From assembly GCA_024803745.1 (NCBI GenBank), contig JANJXV010000024.1, positions 5,612,106 through 5,676,105 on the forward strand: a DNA stretch of 64,000 bases. Reading direction: 5' to 3'. The position numbers were made by a program, and so were the translations under genes. Shown piece after piece: positions 10,530-22,361 of this stretch. Numbering within the stretch: the stretch's first letter is position 1; the number at the start of each line of letters is the position of its first letter. The notes beneath the pieces were generated by a model. That model was not told the DNA's origin and made no database searches. It was given only the letters and a program-made list of their open reading frames with translations. This stretch comes from Megascapheus bottae (taxonomy: Eukaryota > Chordata > Mammalia > Rodentia > Geomyidae).

Positions 10530-10845
10530 CATAGCTGTTGTAAGTGGTACTCACTTGTCATCCCAAGCTACTTGGGAAGATCGCAGTGCTAGGACAGGTC
10601 GGGAAGAAAAAACTGTGAGATTTTACATGGAGATAAATTGGAATTCGTGAATGTCGGTTTGTCTGACAAATATAAGAAGCTTAAAAGTAGCTGGGTTGCA
10701 GTTTAGCAACTGAGTAGGAAGCTAGAACCTGTCTTCAGAATAATCACTGAGAATAGGACTGGCTGTGCAGCTGAACAATAGAGCACAGGGTTAGCTAGTG
10801 TGTAGCCTTGAGTAAAGACCTCAGGAATGACAAATAAAAAAATAA
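10530..10845 (+). mobile_element. Old B1/tRNA dimeric SINE
   Basis: The B1-like head (GTGGTACTCACTTGTCATCCC, GCTACTTGGGAAGATCGC) is followed by diverged sequence and a tRNA-like right part (GGCTGTGCAGCTGAACAATAG). It ends in an (AAAT)n-like tail near 10830-10845. It is strongly diverged. Confidence 0.5.
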
Positions 10846-10857
10846 AATAACAAGTTA

Positions 10858-11068
10858 AGCATGATGGTGCACATTCGTAGTCCCTTCTGTTTGGAAAGCA
10901 ATAGGAAGATCATATTCCAAGGCTATTGTGAGTAGAGCAGAAATCTGATCTTTAAGGAAAATAAAAACTAGAAGCAAGAGGACTGAATCAATAACTCAAG
11001 TGGTAGAGTGCTTCTATCAAGAGCAAGGACCCTGATTTAATACTCAGTCCCACTCGAAATAAAAGTGC
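10858..11068 (+). mobile_element. Old B1-dID-like SINE with tRNA-type right unit
   Basis: The head TGATGGTGCACATTCGTAG, a middle GGAAGATCATATTCCAAGGC, and the right unit TAACTCAAGTGGTAGAGTGC with ACTCAGTCCCACT give the layout of an older castorimorph-type dimer. Its right unit is visibly intermediate between ID and Geo. Confidence 0.6.
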
Positions 11069-11520
11069 AAATGGAAATTGAAAATGAAAAATGAGAAAAA
11101 TTCCTGTTATTTTTGTAGCAGCTTGCAGAGATGCAAAAAGAATTTGATACAGTCCCTTGAAAATGGTGACAAGAATTTGTAAGCATCAAATTTTTATATG
11201 TATTTATGAAAAAAGAACATCATATATCTCAAAACAGTAAGAAGATACAAATTTAATTGTTCTCATTGTAAAAGAATGAGAAAAGTGAAACATCATGGCT
11301 ACTTCAGTATCCTGAGATGATGACTTCTCATTGTATGTAGGAATCAAAGCATTTTGTTCTACCCACTTATGAATATGTATGAACGTTATGTGCCAATCCA
11401 AATGTTTTCTGAAAGTTAAAAAGAATCTTATCAGTAAAAAAGAAAGAAAAGTACTATGTTGACATTTACTTCTCACTCTTAAAGAGAATCACACATTTTC
11501 TATGTAAATAAGCTATCATA
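11069..11520. other. Unrecognised sequence, no gene
   Basis: AT-rich. The minus-strand open frame at 11204-11476 shows no recognisable protein family. Confidence 0.5.
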
Positions 11521-11521
11521 T

Positions 11522-11690
11522 GTCCTTTTTATTGGATTTTATTGTTGGGACAATGAATATAAGGTTACAGTTACATTTGGCAGGTAATGGGGTACATTAC
11601 TTCTCAAAATTTGATATCCCTTCTCATGTTTATGTCCCCCTGTTCTTCCTCCTAGCCCCTCCCAATAATCTTGTTTTCACCTTAAAATTA
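11522..11690 (-). mobile_element. L1 3' end, reverse orientation
   Basis: The plus strand reads AAGGTTACAGTTACATTTGGC, GGGGTACATTACTTCTCAAA and CCCAATAATCTTGTTTTC, the inverted terminal 3' UTR. Confidence 0.85.
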
Positions 11691-12387
11691 TTAAAATGCC
11701 TTACATATTTGGCTACTTGTGCTAATTTCCCATATGTTCAATAGATCATCCCTCATGTACTTTGAAGAATGAGTATGTGCCATGCCAATTTCAAATGTCA
11801 CAAGAGAATTATTGATGTGGCAGTCAAAATGCATTATTAAGGAAAGAATGCTTCAAGGGTTACAACTATATCATAATAAATGATCAAAAGGGGGCAAATT
11901 AACATTCAATACAAATTCTGAGTTTCCTATTAAAAGAACATAAATATACATAATCATTCTTCAACTTATGTACTAATTTCCAACATCCTTAAGAGGTGAC
12001 AAAACAGGTAAATTTTCTGAGATTTTGATCTGATTATTCCTGAGGAAGTATAATAGGACCATATCTTGTGAACTAGCCATTAGAAAGTTGCTTCTTATTA
12101 GACCATATAACAATATTTCAAATATGCATACACCCTATATCTATGTAAAATATTTTATTGTTAGATTTCTGTCTCTTAAAACTGGAATGATAAGAAATTA
12201 ATTAGGAAAACAGAAATATGCAGTGTTTTGAGGAGGAAATAAAGTAATTCAATGTTTCAGAATTGACTGTAGTACTAGAGAATTATAAAATTGAGACCAT
12301 TTCTAAATAAAAATATTTTAGAAAAAGACCTTAGAAAAATATCTTTTTGTCTAAAGGCAATTCAGATTAATATCTTTAGCTTTGTTT
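11691..12387. other. Unrecognised AT-rich sequence
   Basis: No repeat, gene or RNA recognised. Confidence 0.5.
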
Positions 12388-12400
12388 GAATAAATAGCTC

Positions 12401-12613
12401 CTTACCCAGGCACTACTCGTGAGGCTGAGATCTGAGGATCCAGGTTCAAAGTCAGCCCAGGCACAAAAGGACCACAGATTCTTATCTCCAATTAACACCT
12501 AGAAAATGGGAAGTGGGGCTTGGCATAAGAGTAGGGGGATAGCCTTGAGCTGAAGAACTCAGGGACGGCACCCAGATGGAGTTCAAGCCTCAGGACCCAC
12601 ACACACAAAAAAA
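12401..12613 (+). mobile_element. 7SL-Geo composite SINE with TSD
   Basis: Truncated 7SL/B1 head (GAGGCTGAGATCTGAGGATCC), linker (CTTATCTCCAATTAACACC) and Geo-type right unit (GGGAAGTGGGGCTTGGC... GAGTTCAAGCC), then an A-rich tail. A 13-bp exact TSD, GAATAAATAGCTC, lies at 12388-12400 and 12614-12626. This shows that the head, linker and right unit moved as one element. Confidence 0.92.
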
Positions 12614-12626
12614 GAATAAATAGCTC

Positions 12627-13249
12627 ATCACTTTCAAAAATATACATCTTATTTTATATCTATATTGAATTTTTCTATCACATTAATACTTGTATACTCT
12701 GTCCTTTATGAAATTAATGTTACCTTATTTCTCACAAGATAATTTTTGAATTTAAACTTACTATATTAGATTGGATGTTAAGTTAATCAACATAGAAAGT
12801 ACATGTATTTCATTTTGCTCAAGTATACCTAATATAGATATCTCAAAGGATAATTGAAGAAGAAATTAATTTTCCTTTTGAGGATATTTTTTAGCAGGAG
12901 TTAATAGAAGCTCAGATCCAATTTTAATTACATGACAATTATTTGAAATCAAATCTATAAAATGATGTCAAAAATCTATGCTAGAGAACAGTGATTTTCT
13001 CATTTAAGAATTTACTGTCGGCTCTCATTTCCAATCAGATCATACTCAAAACTTCATCCCTGCCTGACACAGGAAATGTGCATTTCCTCAAGCAGTTCCA
13101 CTCCACTTGAGTTCTTCAGTACCATTCAGAAAATGCTGATTTACAAACTCCATGAGTCATCACTCACATCTGCAGAATTTCATGTGCTTTTGTTCCTTTA
13201 ACACATAGTATATGATCTTTTCCTTCTCTTCAGGTAAAAAAAAAAATTG
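12627..13249. other. Unrecognised sequence
   Basis: No gene or repeat recognised. Confidence 0.5.
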
Positions 13250-13425
13250 CTGGGCCAGGCAATGTGTCTCACTCCTGTAATCCTAGCTACTCAGGAGGCT
13301 GAGATCTGAGGATCAAGGTTCAAAGTCAGCCCAGGCACAAAAGGACCTAAGACTTATCTCTAATTAACCTCTAGAAAATGGGAAGTGTGGCTGTGGCTCC
13401 AGGGTAGGGCAGTAGACCCTTCATG
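13250..13425 (+). mobile_element. 7SL-Geo SINE, 3' truncated
   Basis: A complete 7SL-like head (GTAATCCTAGCTACTCAGGAG) and linker are followed by only the first ~50 bp of the right unit, which breaks off near 13420. The upstream A12 run (13236-13247) is outside the element. Confidence 0.85.
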
Positions 13426-13954
13426 GTTCTAATTGTCCCATGAAGTATATCTGCCTAATTCTTAATACAGTCCTTTCTCTGCCCCTTTATAGAGTTTATC
13501 TTTTAAATATACATTTGAAACCAGATTTTCTGTTTCAGACATTAATGTTTGCTGCTTTCAAATCCTTCATTACTTTATATGCATATATCATCCTCCATAA
13601 GTATATTAATCAAAGCCAGGTAATATATGCAATTTCTGTAGGTTCCACAGTTCTTGAAATTTTGAAAAATCCATATTTATTCAAAAGTTCTCACACATGT
13701 TTGAAATAGAAATTGGCTATCTCAAGCAAATGACAGACACTAGTATCATTTGACTGGAAAAGTTGAAGTCCAACTTGTTAAACTTAAATCACCCGATGTG
13801 TTTGCAACGAAATAGAAAAACTGTCTTGACAATGATATGAATGATGGGTGATAGGAAAGAAGTACTGAATCTGTGAAAGTCAGTTTCTAGAGATTGTTCA
13901 CAATTCTTTGTAGATTTTTGAATACAGACAGTATTTCATTTCCTGAAATTATGT
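13426..13954. other. Unrecognised sequence, no gene
   Basis: The open frame at 13440-13709 begins in unrecognised DNA and has no recognised protein features. Confidence 0.5.
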
Positions 13955-13969
13955 CTCCATGTTTTTTTT

Positions 13970-14168
13970 CTTTTTTTTTTTTTTTGCCAGTCCTGGGCTT
14001 GAGCTCAGGGCCTGAGCACTGTCCTTGGTCTAGTCCTTGGACTAGAGCTCTACCACTTGAGCCTCAGCACCACTTCTGGATTTTTTCTATGTATGTGGTA
14101 CCGAGGAATCGAACCTGGGTCTTCGTGCATGCTAGGCAAGCACTCAACCACTAGGCTAAAATCCCAGC
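13970..14168 (-). mobile_element. IDL-Geo dimeric SINE, full length
   Basis: Poly-T, then the inverted Geo unit (CAGTCCTGGGCTTGAGCTC), then the inverted left unit with complement B box GGAATCGAACC. The Geo unit has a small internal duplication (TCCTTGG repeated near 14012-14040). A 14-bp exact TSD, CTCCATGTTTTTTT, lies at 13955-13968 and 14169-14182. Confidence 0.93.
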
Positions 14169-14345
14169 CTCCATGTTTTTTTAATTTAGCTATTTGCTCA
14201 GTTTTCCTTTTCCTTTAATTATATGCTCTAAAATTAGAGCAGGATAGCAGTTGTCTTGTAGAAAATGGAAATGAACTAAATATATAATGCCTAACATAAC
14301 ATTTTGCTTTTAGATTTAATTTCTAAAATCATTAGACAGTTTATG

Positions 14346-14712
14346 GTTCACATATATGACCTTATATATCACCTAGATTTTTCATTATTGTAATCCTCTG
14401 CTAGGAGAGTACTAGGTTTGTACTAATTACAAATGAGGGAAACCATTGAGCCTATGTTCCTTCTGGCTTACATCACTTAATATGATTTTTCCAAGCCTTT
14501 CCATTTCTTTACAAATGTGGGCATGTCATTCTTCCTGATGTTAGCATAGCATTCCATTGTGTATAAGTAATACATCTTGTTGATGCAATCATCTACTGAG
14601 GGACATCTAGGTAGGTTCCATACCTTTGATATGGTAAATAGTGCTGCAATGAACATTGTGTACTAGTGGCTTTACTATGTCCTTGTTTCTGGACATTGGT
14701 TGGCTCTTTATT
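14346..14712 (-). mobile_element. L1 fragment, reverse (ORF2 end and part of 3' UTR)
   Basis: The plus strand shows the complement of the ORF2 C-terminal codons (TTTCCATTTCTTTACAAATG, GCATTCCATTGTGTATAAG, GTGCTGCAATGAACATTG) and a partial 3' UTR. The terminal 3' UTR is missing, so it was cut after insertion. Confidence 0.85.
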
Positions 14713-15160
14713 TTTATATTATAGATGTCTAAGAAAATTGGCATTGTAAAAATTGCAACTTGTTATTTTATCCATAAATCACAAATATTCCTAGTAGGAT
14801 AGTTTATATCAGAAAATCACACTCTCTAACACAAACATAAATGAAACAGTACTGTTTAGTATAACCCTGATGTATAGAAATTTAAGGCATTTTTAGATTA
14901 TAAATAGCTATACCATTAAGCATGCATCTTCAAAAGCCTGCCTTTGTACTCCATTCAAGCAAAACTGATTCTAAGAAAATCATGATATTTTATTATTTTT
15001 AAAGTAAAAATCCAGAAGCCTGTGATCACCTTACTTTTGCTATGCTATTACAAATTACATTTGTATTTATTTTATTAATTTAAATTTCATTGTGTGTTTT
15101 TTTTATTAGAAACACTTTTTTGATCTGTAGATCTCTAACCATTTACAAGTTTAATTCTTC
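14713..15160. other. Unrecognised AT-rich sequence
   Basis: No gene or repeat recognised. Confidence 0.45.
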
Positions 15161-15520
15161 ATGGATGGATCCCGTTCTATTTTTCACATGTAAACTTACC
15201 TATGGATATTTTATTAGGACATGAAGTATAGTTTTTATTAAGTATCTTCTTAAATTTACCTGAGTACATATGTGTAACTGTCACAATTGCATAGTATTTC
15301 TTTGTGTTTTTGAGTCTATGTATTTTAAAGTAGATTAATGTTATTGTACATGACTTTGATTTCTTGCATCTGATTGCTGCATCATATTCCACTCCTATGC
15401 TCACCATAGTTGACTGTAAAATATGCTAGTAATGGACACCTAAGTTATTGCACTGAATACTAATTTATGGTTGGTACATCTCGCTTGTATAATTACTGCC
15501 AATTGTTCTTTAAGTAGCTG
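15161..15520 (-). mobile_element. Possible ancient L1 fragment, reverse
   Basis: ATTGCTGCATCATATTCCACTCC followed by ATGGACACCTAAGTTATTGC loosely follows the inverted ORF2 C-terminal region of ancient L1s. Divergence is high and the limits are approximate. Confidence 0.4.
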
Positions 15521-15744
15521 CTGAGATTGATAGTCTTGTATAATAAAATAACCACTAATTATTATGTTTGACTCTGATTTTTCTTCTTTCATGATGATAT
15601 AAGTCTGAAAAGGACAACATTATCCTCATTTTATTCCTCTGTGTTTCCATATCACTAATCCCATCATGTCAACATATAAAATTCATTAACTGAATACTTG
15701 CAGAAAATATGCAGTTCTAAATCACAACTTCACTTTTGCAATCC

Positions 15745-15928
15745 TAGGTTTAACTCTAGAAACTTGTGCTTGCTGTGAAACTGCTGCATGATTTTAGAAC
15801 CATCCCAGACTGTGTTTGAGAGAGTTTCAATGACTTTTCCTGGCTGCAGTGGAAACCATGATCCACCTGCTTCTAATTTGTGTAGCTAAGATTACAGGTG
15901 TATACAACCATGCTCAACTAGTTTTTCT
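15745..15928 (-). mobile_element. Old B1-dID-like SINE, reverse
   Basis: The plus strand ends with GTAGCTAAGATTACAGGTGTAT and CCATGCTCAACTAG, the complement of a B1/7SL head. It is preceded by an ID-like complement (ACTTGTGCTTGCTGTGAAAC). Confidence 0.7.
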
Positions 15929-16321
15929 TTACAAACTGTTCAGAAAATGTCTTCTGAAAACCTGCATTTTGTGATAGAAATGTACTAGAAGTTTCTAGGT
16001 GGACTAATGACCTGAAAATAAATTTATCTCCATTTAAGAACTATGATACGTTACCATTTAAAAAATCCAATTTACTAAAAATATCAATAGAATACAACCA
16101 TGGAATTTTTTTCTAGAAGTATTCACTATAGGGTTCTTTAATATAAGTTCTTATAATTAGCATACAAGAGTGTTGAAACAAGATAATTAAATTTTTGGTA
16201 AAGTGATTGGGGAGTGAAGAAAGTTAATAAGAAAATGTTAGCAGCAATTTCCACAGAATATTAGAAAATAGATTAAATATCTGTAGATATATGTTAATAT
16301 ATTAACTAGTTATAATTTGTT

Positions 16322-16479
16322 GAGTGCTGGTAGCTCAGGCCTATAAACTCAGATCTGTGTAACATGTTTAAATCCTGCCCAGATAGAAATCTCTGCAACT
16401 GACCAGCAAATAAACTTGTATTGGGAGCATGGTTCAAGTAGAAGAGCATCTAGCAAGAGTAAAATCAAGTCCCTGACAT

Positions 16480-16481
<2 letters not shown>
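16322..16481 (+). mobile_element. Old 7SL/tRNA dimeric SINE with (CA)n tail
   Basis: Head TGGTAGCTCAGGCCTATAA..., right unit GCATGGTTCAAGTAGAAGAGC, ending directly in a (CA)n tract. The middle is shortened. Confidence 0.6.
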
Positions 16482-16529
<48 letters not shown>

Positions 16530-16538
16530 ACACACACT
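16482..16538. repeat. (CA)n microsatellite
   Basis: About 28 CA units with one CT interruption, at the 3' end of an old SINE. Confidence 0.97.
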
Positions 16539-17953
16539 GCTTTTGATAGAGTTGTGGCTCAAAGCTACAGTACTCATACACACACAAATATTACACTTAA
16601 AAATTAATCACTAATATGAAACATGATTTGAAGAAAATGTAGAGAATATGTTCATTTTACCTTATTTTGAATAGGACGCATTCTGTCTATGTTCTGGAGC
16701 AATGAGGGTCATCTTGACATAACCCTGGGTGGGGTAGTTGGCTGGCATTGGTGTGATTAAAAATGAGCTCACTGATATGATGTTTTACACTCATGTTTTA
16801 CTTTTATCCTCATGAGAGCCTGCATTTCAAAATTGTTCTGAGACACAGGTTATTTTTTAAAAATTAGAACTAATTATTGTGAGTTTTACATTTAATGAAT
16901 TCATCCTTTCTGTTCTGATAATCTAAATAAGGCCCTAGGTAAACCCTAGGCAAAGGATAAGCACAATTAGTATTCCTGTTTTATAAGAGGATTCACAAGG
17001 AAAGTTAAAATTTTCTTCAGAGCAAAGTTGCTATTTCATCAGAGTTTTGTAAGACTACCTCATAATAATATCTATAGTTTGCATACTATAACCTGAGATT
17101 ATTTTGCTTTAGATCATAGAAACTGATAGACATATTATTCCTGTGCTCCTGAAATCATCAGTTTATTCTTTTGATACCTAGATTATAAGCATTACTTCCC
17201 AGAAATGGTAAGAGGTTTTTAAACAACCCTTACAGGGTATTATCACAAACTACTTCCTACAATTGTAAATCATGACAGCTAGGATAATATGTACTGCATA
17301 TACTGGCTAAAGAGAAAATTTGAGAATATAGCACCCTATAATTAATAGAACAATTGCAACAAACATAAAAAAATTCTCTTGTTATATAGTCTACAGTGGA
17401 TAATTGTTCATGGAAAAAACTGATATTACATTTATTTTAGGATTTCCAAATAGCATCTGCAAGATTGTATGTAGACTTTTACCTGTGTATTCTGAGTTTA
17501 CTAGTAAATCTAGATGTCATTTAGCCAAATAAATTTGTCAGCTATTACTGAAGAAATTTTTCTCTTGTCAGTGACAACCTGACATTAGCAATGAGATCTA
17601 AGAGTTCAATCTGATCTTCAATTTTACTATTAACCTCCTAGAATATAAATTTCTATAGTGTCTACGAATGTAAATGTACACAGGACATGGTCTTCCATGT
17701 TAACATAAGAGTGGACATGTATATATTGCTTTTCTATATTATAATTGTTCTGAGGATTATCACTTTTGTTCTCATGTTACATACATACAAACATGTAAGA
17801 TTGATTACTTACTTCTAAGCTCTAGAATGGAGGGAGAGATCAAAGTCAAATCCAGAGCAAAGAAAGGCAACTGAAGGCTTAGAGCCATTGAGAAGAGTGA
17901 GGGAATCAAGAGATGGTAATTATGAATTATATACATCAAAGGTAAAGTATTTT
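16539..17953. other. Mostly unrecognised; possible MIR trace
   Basis: No gene. At about 16961-17030, ATTAGTATTCCTGTTTTATAAG plus downstream sequence resembles the inverted MIR core, but only weakly. Confidence 0.4.
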
Positions 17954-18068
17954 TGCTGGGTATGGAGGGTTAGGACTGAAATTTGAGTTATTAGGGAAGT
18001 AGAAATAAGAGTATTTCTGTGCAAGGCCTGCTCAACTAAATGTTAGTGAGACCTTAACTCAAAGACTA
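17954..18068 (+). mobile_element. B1-like SINE monomer
   Basis: GCTGGGTATGGAGGGTTAGGA, GCAAGGCCTGCTCAACTAAA and GAGACCTTAACTCAAAGA follow the B1 consensus order. An ID-like piece at 18380-18440 (GTCCAGGTGGTATAGCATTTG) may be the right half of the same old dimer, split by the SINE at 18154. Confidence 0.65.
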
Positions 18069-18153
18069 AGCTGGGAATGGTTGTGCCTTCTGTAATATAG
18101 ACCCTATCTACAAATGAATTTAAGTAAAAAGTGGTTAGATATATATTTCAATC

Positions 18154-18377
18154 TGGGGGCGGTGGCTCACTCCTTTAATCCTAGCTACTCATCAGGCTGA
18201 GATCTGAGGACTGTGGTTCAAACCAGCCCCGGCACTAAGAAGTCTGTGAGACTCATCTCCAATTAATCATCAGAAAACTGGAAACAGCACTATGGTTCAA
18301 GGGGTAGGGTGGTACCCTTGAGCTCAGGACAGTGCCCAGGTCCAGAGTTCAAGCCACACAACCAGAAAAAAAAAAAC
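18154..18377 (+). mobile_element. 7SL-Geo composite SINE
   Basis: Head (GGGCGGTGGCTCACTCC), linker (CATCTCCAATTAATCATC) and a Geo-type right unit ending CCAGAGTTCAAGCC and A12. It appears to sit inside an older B1-dID-like copy. Confidence 0.9.
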
Positions 18378-20093
18378 AGTATTGTCCAGGTGGTATAGCA
18401 TTTGTCTATTAAAAAGCTCAGAGAAACCCTAGTTTAAAAAAATAGAGAATTTTAGTTAAATTTACTGGGAAGATTGCAGCTTTAGAGGGACTGAGTAAAT
18501 GAGTGTTGAGAATAAGGAACTTAAGTAGGAGTGTCAACATTAAGAAGGGGTATGGAGAGGCAAAATTTTCTGAACTGACTAAGGATAGTTGTTAAAGCCA
18601 AAGTCAGCAAGAAAGAAATGAAAGCTCAAGATGAGCGCATAACCAGAAGGGATAACATTGTTTGGTCAAGGAACAAGTCTTTGTTCCTAGGTCATGGTCT
18701 TATCTGCCATTAGGAAATAAATATCAGCCATGGGAAATGTATTTAAGCCTATATGACCTTCTTATTTTTCTCCAGGAAGAGAAGCTTTGGGGGAAACACT
18801 TCTCATACAAGTATGAGAAGCATTGGGGATGGCATCCATGAGAATGTGGCACTCATCTCTTTCCACACAGAGAACAGAATAAGGGTCTATAGATACGGGA
18901 CAGAAGTAAAAAGAAATCAAAATTTGGAGTTGGATAGAGTTTTAAGAAGAAGGGGTGCAATTCCAGTAGTAGTGATAATATTGAGGTTAAATAACTTAAG
19001 TCCCAAGTGGTGGATTAACACAACCTGATTCTTCAACGTAATTTCAAAAGCAAGAGGAAGAGAGGACAGGAAGAAGAGGAAATTAAAAAGTTTTTAGAAC
19101 TTGTAGAATGAATATTTCTAGCCAGATGGAAAAATACACTAAGTAATTTTTATATACTGGCACAAAAGAAAGGGTTCTAGAATTGAAATTAACTCCATAT
19201 TTTGAAGAGGAAAACAATCCTATGTTTTACTGTAGTTATGTATGCCACAGTATGTTTGAAATAAGGGTAAAAGTTAAATTCTAAATGAATTAATCCTATC
19301 ATTAAACTGATTTTGCTTCTGCTATGCACTGAAATGTTGAGTAGAATGCTGGCTTGTTTTTATTCTCTTCATCAGTAAAATGCATGAGGATATATTTGAC
19401 CTGACTCAAACATATCACATTAAGTATGGAAATTAAACGAAGGTTGGAGGAGCACATTGTATCCATTGAATAAACTTTTATCATTTGTGTCCCTTGTAGC
19501 TGTGTCATCTGATTCTTGCTCTGAAGTCCTCCAGAGTTCCTTTAAGTGTCCTTCTTTTCCATTTCCATGGGCAGAAAATGATAAGCATATTTATAGCCGA
19601 ATAATGGCATTTATAACTATACTAGCTCAATTTTCTAATCTGTATAAAACATCCAGAATATTGCACATTATTGCTCTAACAACTCATTCTAAGATGGTAT
19701 TTTTACAGACTAGAAAAACTCATTTTGTTTTCCTAATTCTTAGGAGAAAGGATAACTCTACATGTTTTGCTATTTCTTGTGTAAGTCTCTTTTTATTAGA
19801 TGTAAATTTAATGCAACTAAATATTTTTACCTTACTAAAATATCTTAGTCTAAAATATATTAAAGAAACTTTACCGTATTTTTAATTTTTCTTTTTGTTA
19901 ACTTCAGAAAATATTTTCTCAATATGCTGGGTCAAAACTTTTATAGTACTTCTATTTATGCCAACTCATACTTGAAACAGAAAAAGATACATAACAAATA
20001 TAGTTTGTTGTTTTGACTTTTTATTGCTAATTTTTATATTTTTAAAACATTTTCACACTTGATTATTGGCCACTTTAATAAATGTCATTACAT
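18378..20093. other. Mostly unrecognised sequence
   Basis: No gene seen. A perfect 10-bp inverted repeat with a 2-nt spacer (CTTCTCATAC-AA-GTATGAGAAG) lies at 18799-18820. GAGGTTAAATAACTTAAGTC near 18993-19013 is weakly MIR-like. The open frame at 19457-19885 (142 codons) has no recognisable domain. Confidence 0.45.
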
Positions 20094-20275
20094 GCCAGGC
20101 GTGGTGGCTCATGCCTGTAATCCTAGCTACTCAGGAGGCTGAGATCTTAGGATAAAGGTTCAAAGCCAGACCAGGCAATACAAATCTGGAAACTGTTATC
20201 TCCAATTAATCACTAGAAAACAGGTGAGCCCAGTCTCGAGGTTGCAATAAAAGACTCATGCACTTACCTCAGGGG
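20094..20275 (+). mobile_element. 7SL-headed SINE with a non-Geo 3' end
   Basis: The head and linker are excellent matches to the local family, up to CTAGAAAAC at about 20222. After that the Geo unit is replaced by about 50 bp of unrelated sequence containing AATAAA (GCAATAAAAGACTCATGCAC), which runs into (GAAA)n. Confidence 0.8.
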
Positions 20276-20354
<79 letters not shown>

Positions 20355-20357
20355 AAA
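20276..20357. repeat. (GAAA)n microsatellite
   Basis: About 20 nearly perfect GAAA units on the plus strand, forming an all-purine run of more than 80 bp at the 3' end of a SINE. Confidence 0.97.
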
Positions 20358-22154
20358 CAGAAACAATGTTTTTACAAAATGTTTTGTAAATGTTTCATGA
20401 AATGTTTTATAAAACCAAGGATTTTAATGAAGGTTGTCATTCTGCGGGGGGGAAAAAGAATTTTTGTCAGCTTACATTCAAGTTACTGACATAAGCTTCA
20501 GGTTTAAGGAAGAATTGGAGTAGGGAGCAGAAGATAGATGTAATTAAGGTATCTTGGTCAAACTCTTCTCTAGTTGATTTTTCATCTCAGCTCTGGTTCT
20601 GAAAAAGTTTGTTGTGTAAGTTAGAAGTTCTGACTCCAATGAAGTGATTGCTTCTGCTCTGAAGAATTTCATCCTGGAGTAATCTCACTGTAAAACTCTT
20701 TTGATTCTCACAATCAAGGCAATTGGAGATTAAGGAGGATGCCTGGAGATTATTCTGGGGCTTGTAATGGGTCTAGAATAGAAGATTGTAAAAGCTGACA
20801 AACAAATACAGGGTTTGTTCTTTTTATTTCTGCCTACAACCTGGAATAAGGTTGAGAGGTTAGTCATCACCAATTTAGAGAATGTTGTCCCCTGAATGAC
20901 TAATATCTCCATGCAGAATCAAGCAGAAATCTGACTTAAATAAAAGAGTTAGATATGCAAACAAAAATTGAAATGCCATGCTTTTATCTTGGTTTTAGTT
21001 ACCTTGTAGGTCCTTGTTAGGAACCAGTGCTTTTTAGAAAATGCAGTCTCACTGTTAAACTTTGCTCTTAAAAAAGCAATAAATGTTTTCTTGACTAGAA
21101 GATTCCTGTCTTTAGGTAAACATAATCTTGTCTTTCATTTCTAATCCAGTAATAAATGTGACCACTAATATAAAAAATATTATAAATTCACTTATACATA
21201 TTAGTCCCTTCTGGGAAATTTTAAGGGGCTTTTTTTAAAAAAATCAAGATTGGTAGCCTTACAAAAAATTACATGAAATTGCTGAATTACTTTAAAATAT
21301 ATTGATCATGCTAAAAATTAGTAGCAGTAGCAACATAGTTTTTCTTATAAACCTTCCATTCTATTTTATTCTCATGCATATATTTTATTTTCTTTCCAAA
21401 TGAATCAGCTGAGTGGAATGCTTTTCCCTGGGGTGTATTCTCTGTATTAAACTTCCTTCAAGGTAAATGAATCCCACAATTAACAGAATTTAATTGTCAT
21501 CTCAAATTGAATACATTAAGTGGAGATATGTTCCTAATGCTAAGTAAGGTAATTCATGTGGAAATCTGTACATCAAAGCAGTAACTGTGATATATGGATC
21601 TGTATTTACATACTTAAAACCAGTGCTCAGTAATATGTGTATTTCTCAGTTGTCCAGAACTCTTTCCTCTGTGATAATCTCCACATGCTTCCCAACTAAT
21701 ATGTACCTCATTTTATTTTATATGTACCTCATTTTAGGTTATTAGTCCAAAGGAACTACTAATAATGGGGGTCTTTTTTAGTAAACACATAGAAATATGA
21801 GCTCATGCAGGTATTTTATATTTGCTAAATAAATCCTTTTGCTCTGTACTCTTTTTAGGAAAATTAGATTTCTGTTTATTAAGGAATACATTTTTGTCAC
21901 TATTCATGCGATGATTCTGCAGATTTGTGAGGGATGTTTTTCATGTTTACATATATTATGTTCAAACTTTATAATTACATGTATCCATTATTGTATAAAT
22001 TAGCATTCTTATAGTAGATAAGCATATACAAAGAGATAAACACTGCAGCATATAATTATATGTAAAATATAGAATGAAAATTGAATTCTTAGAAGTATAA
22101 AAAGAATGGCAATTATAGAAGTCTTGGTGAAAAGTGAAGGAAAAAGAACAACTT
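20358..22154. other. Unrecognised sequence, no gene
   Basis: Only a short direct repeat stands out (ATATGTACCTCATTTTA twice, near 21701-21737). No exon, RNA gene or transposon is recognised. Confidence 0.5.
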
Positions 22155-22168
22155 AAAAGTTATAAATA

Positions 22169-22361
22169 TGGGGCCAGGAGTTTGGCCTTACTGGTTAAAG
22201 TGCTCGCCTAGCATGAGCGAAGACCTGGGTTCGATTCCTTGGTACCACATATATACAAAAAAGCTGGAAGTGGTGCTGAGGCTCAAGTGGTAGAGCTCTA
22301 GCCTTGAGAAAATCCATGGACAGTGCTCAGGCCCTGAGCTCAAACCCAGGACTGGCAAAAA
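22169..22361 (+). mobile_element. IDL-Geo dimeric SINE, full length
   Basis: The left unit has a perfect B box (GGTTCGATTCC) but an altered A-box region (TGGCCTTACTGG). The right Geo unit is complete. A TSD of 14 bp with one mismatch (AAAAGTTATAAATA / AAAAGTTACAAATA) lies at 22155-22168 and 22362-22375. Confidence 0.93.

Noticed and set aside
19457..19885. 142-codon plus-strand open frame
   Set aside because: No recognisable domain, no gene context, and the composition is what AT-rich non-coding DNA gives.
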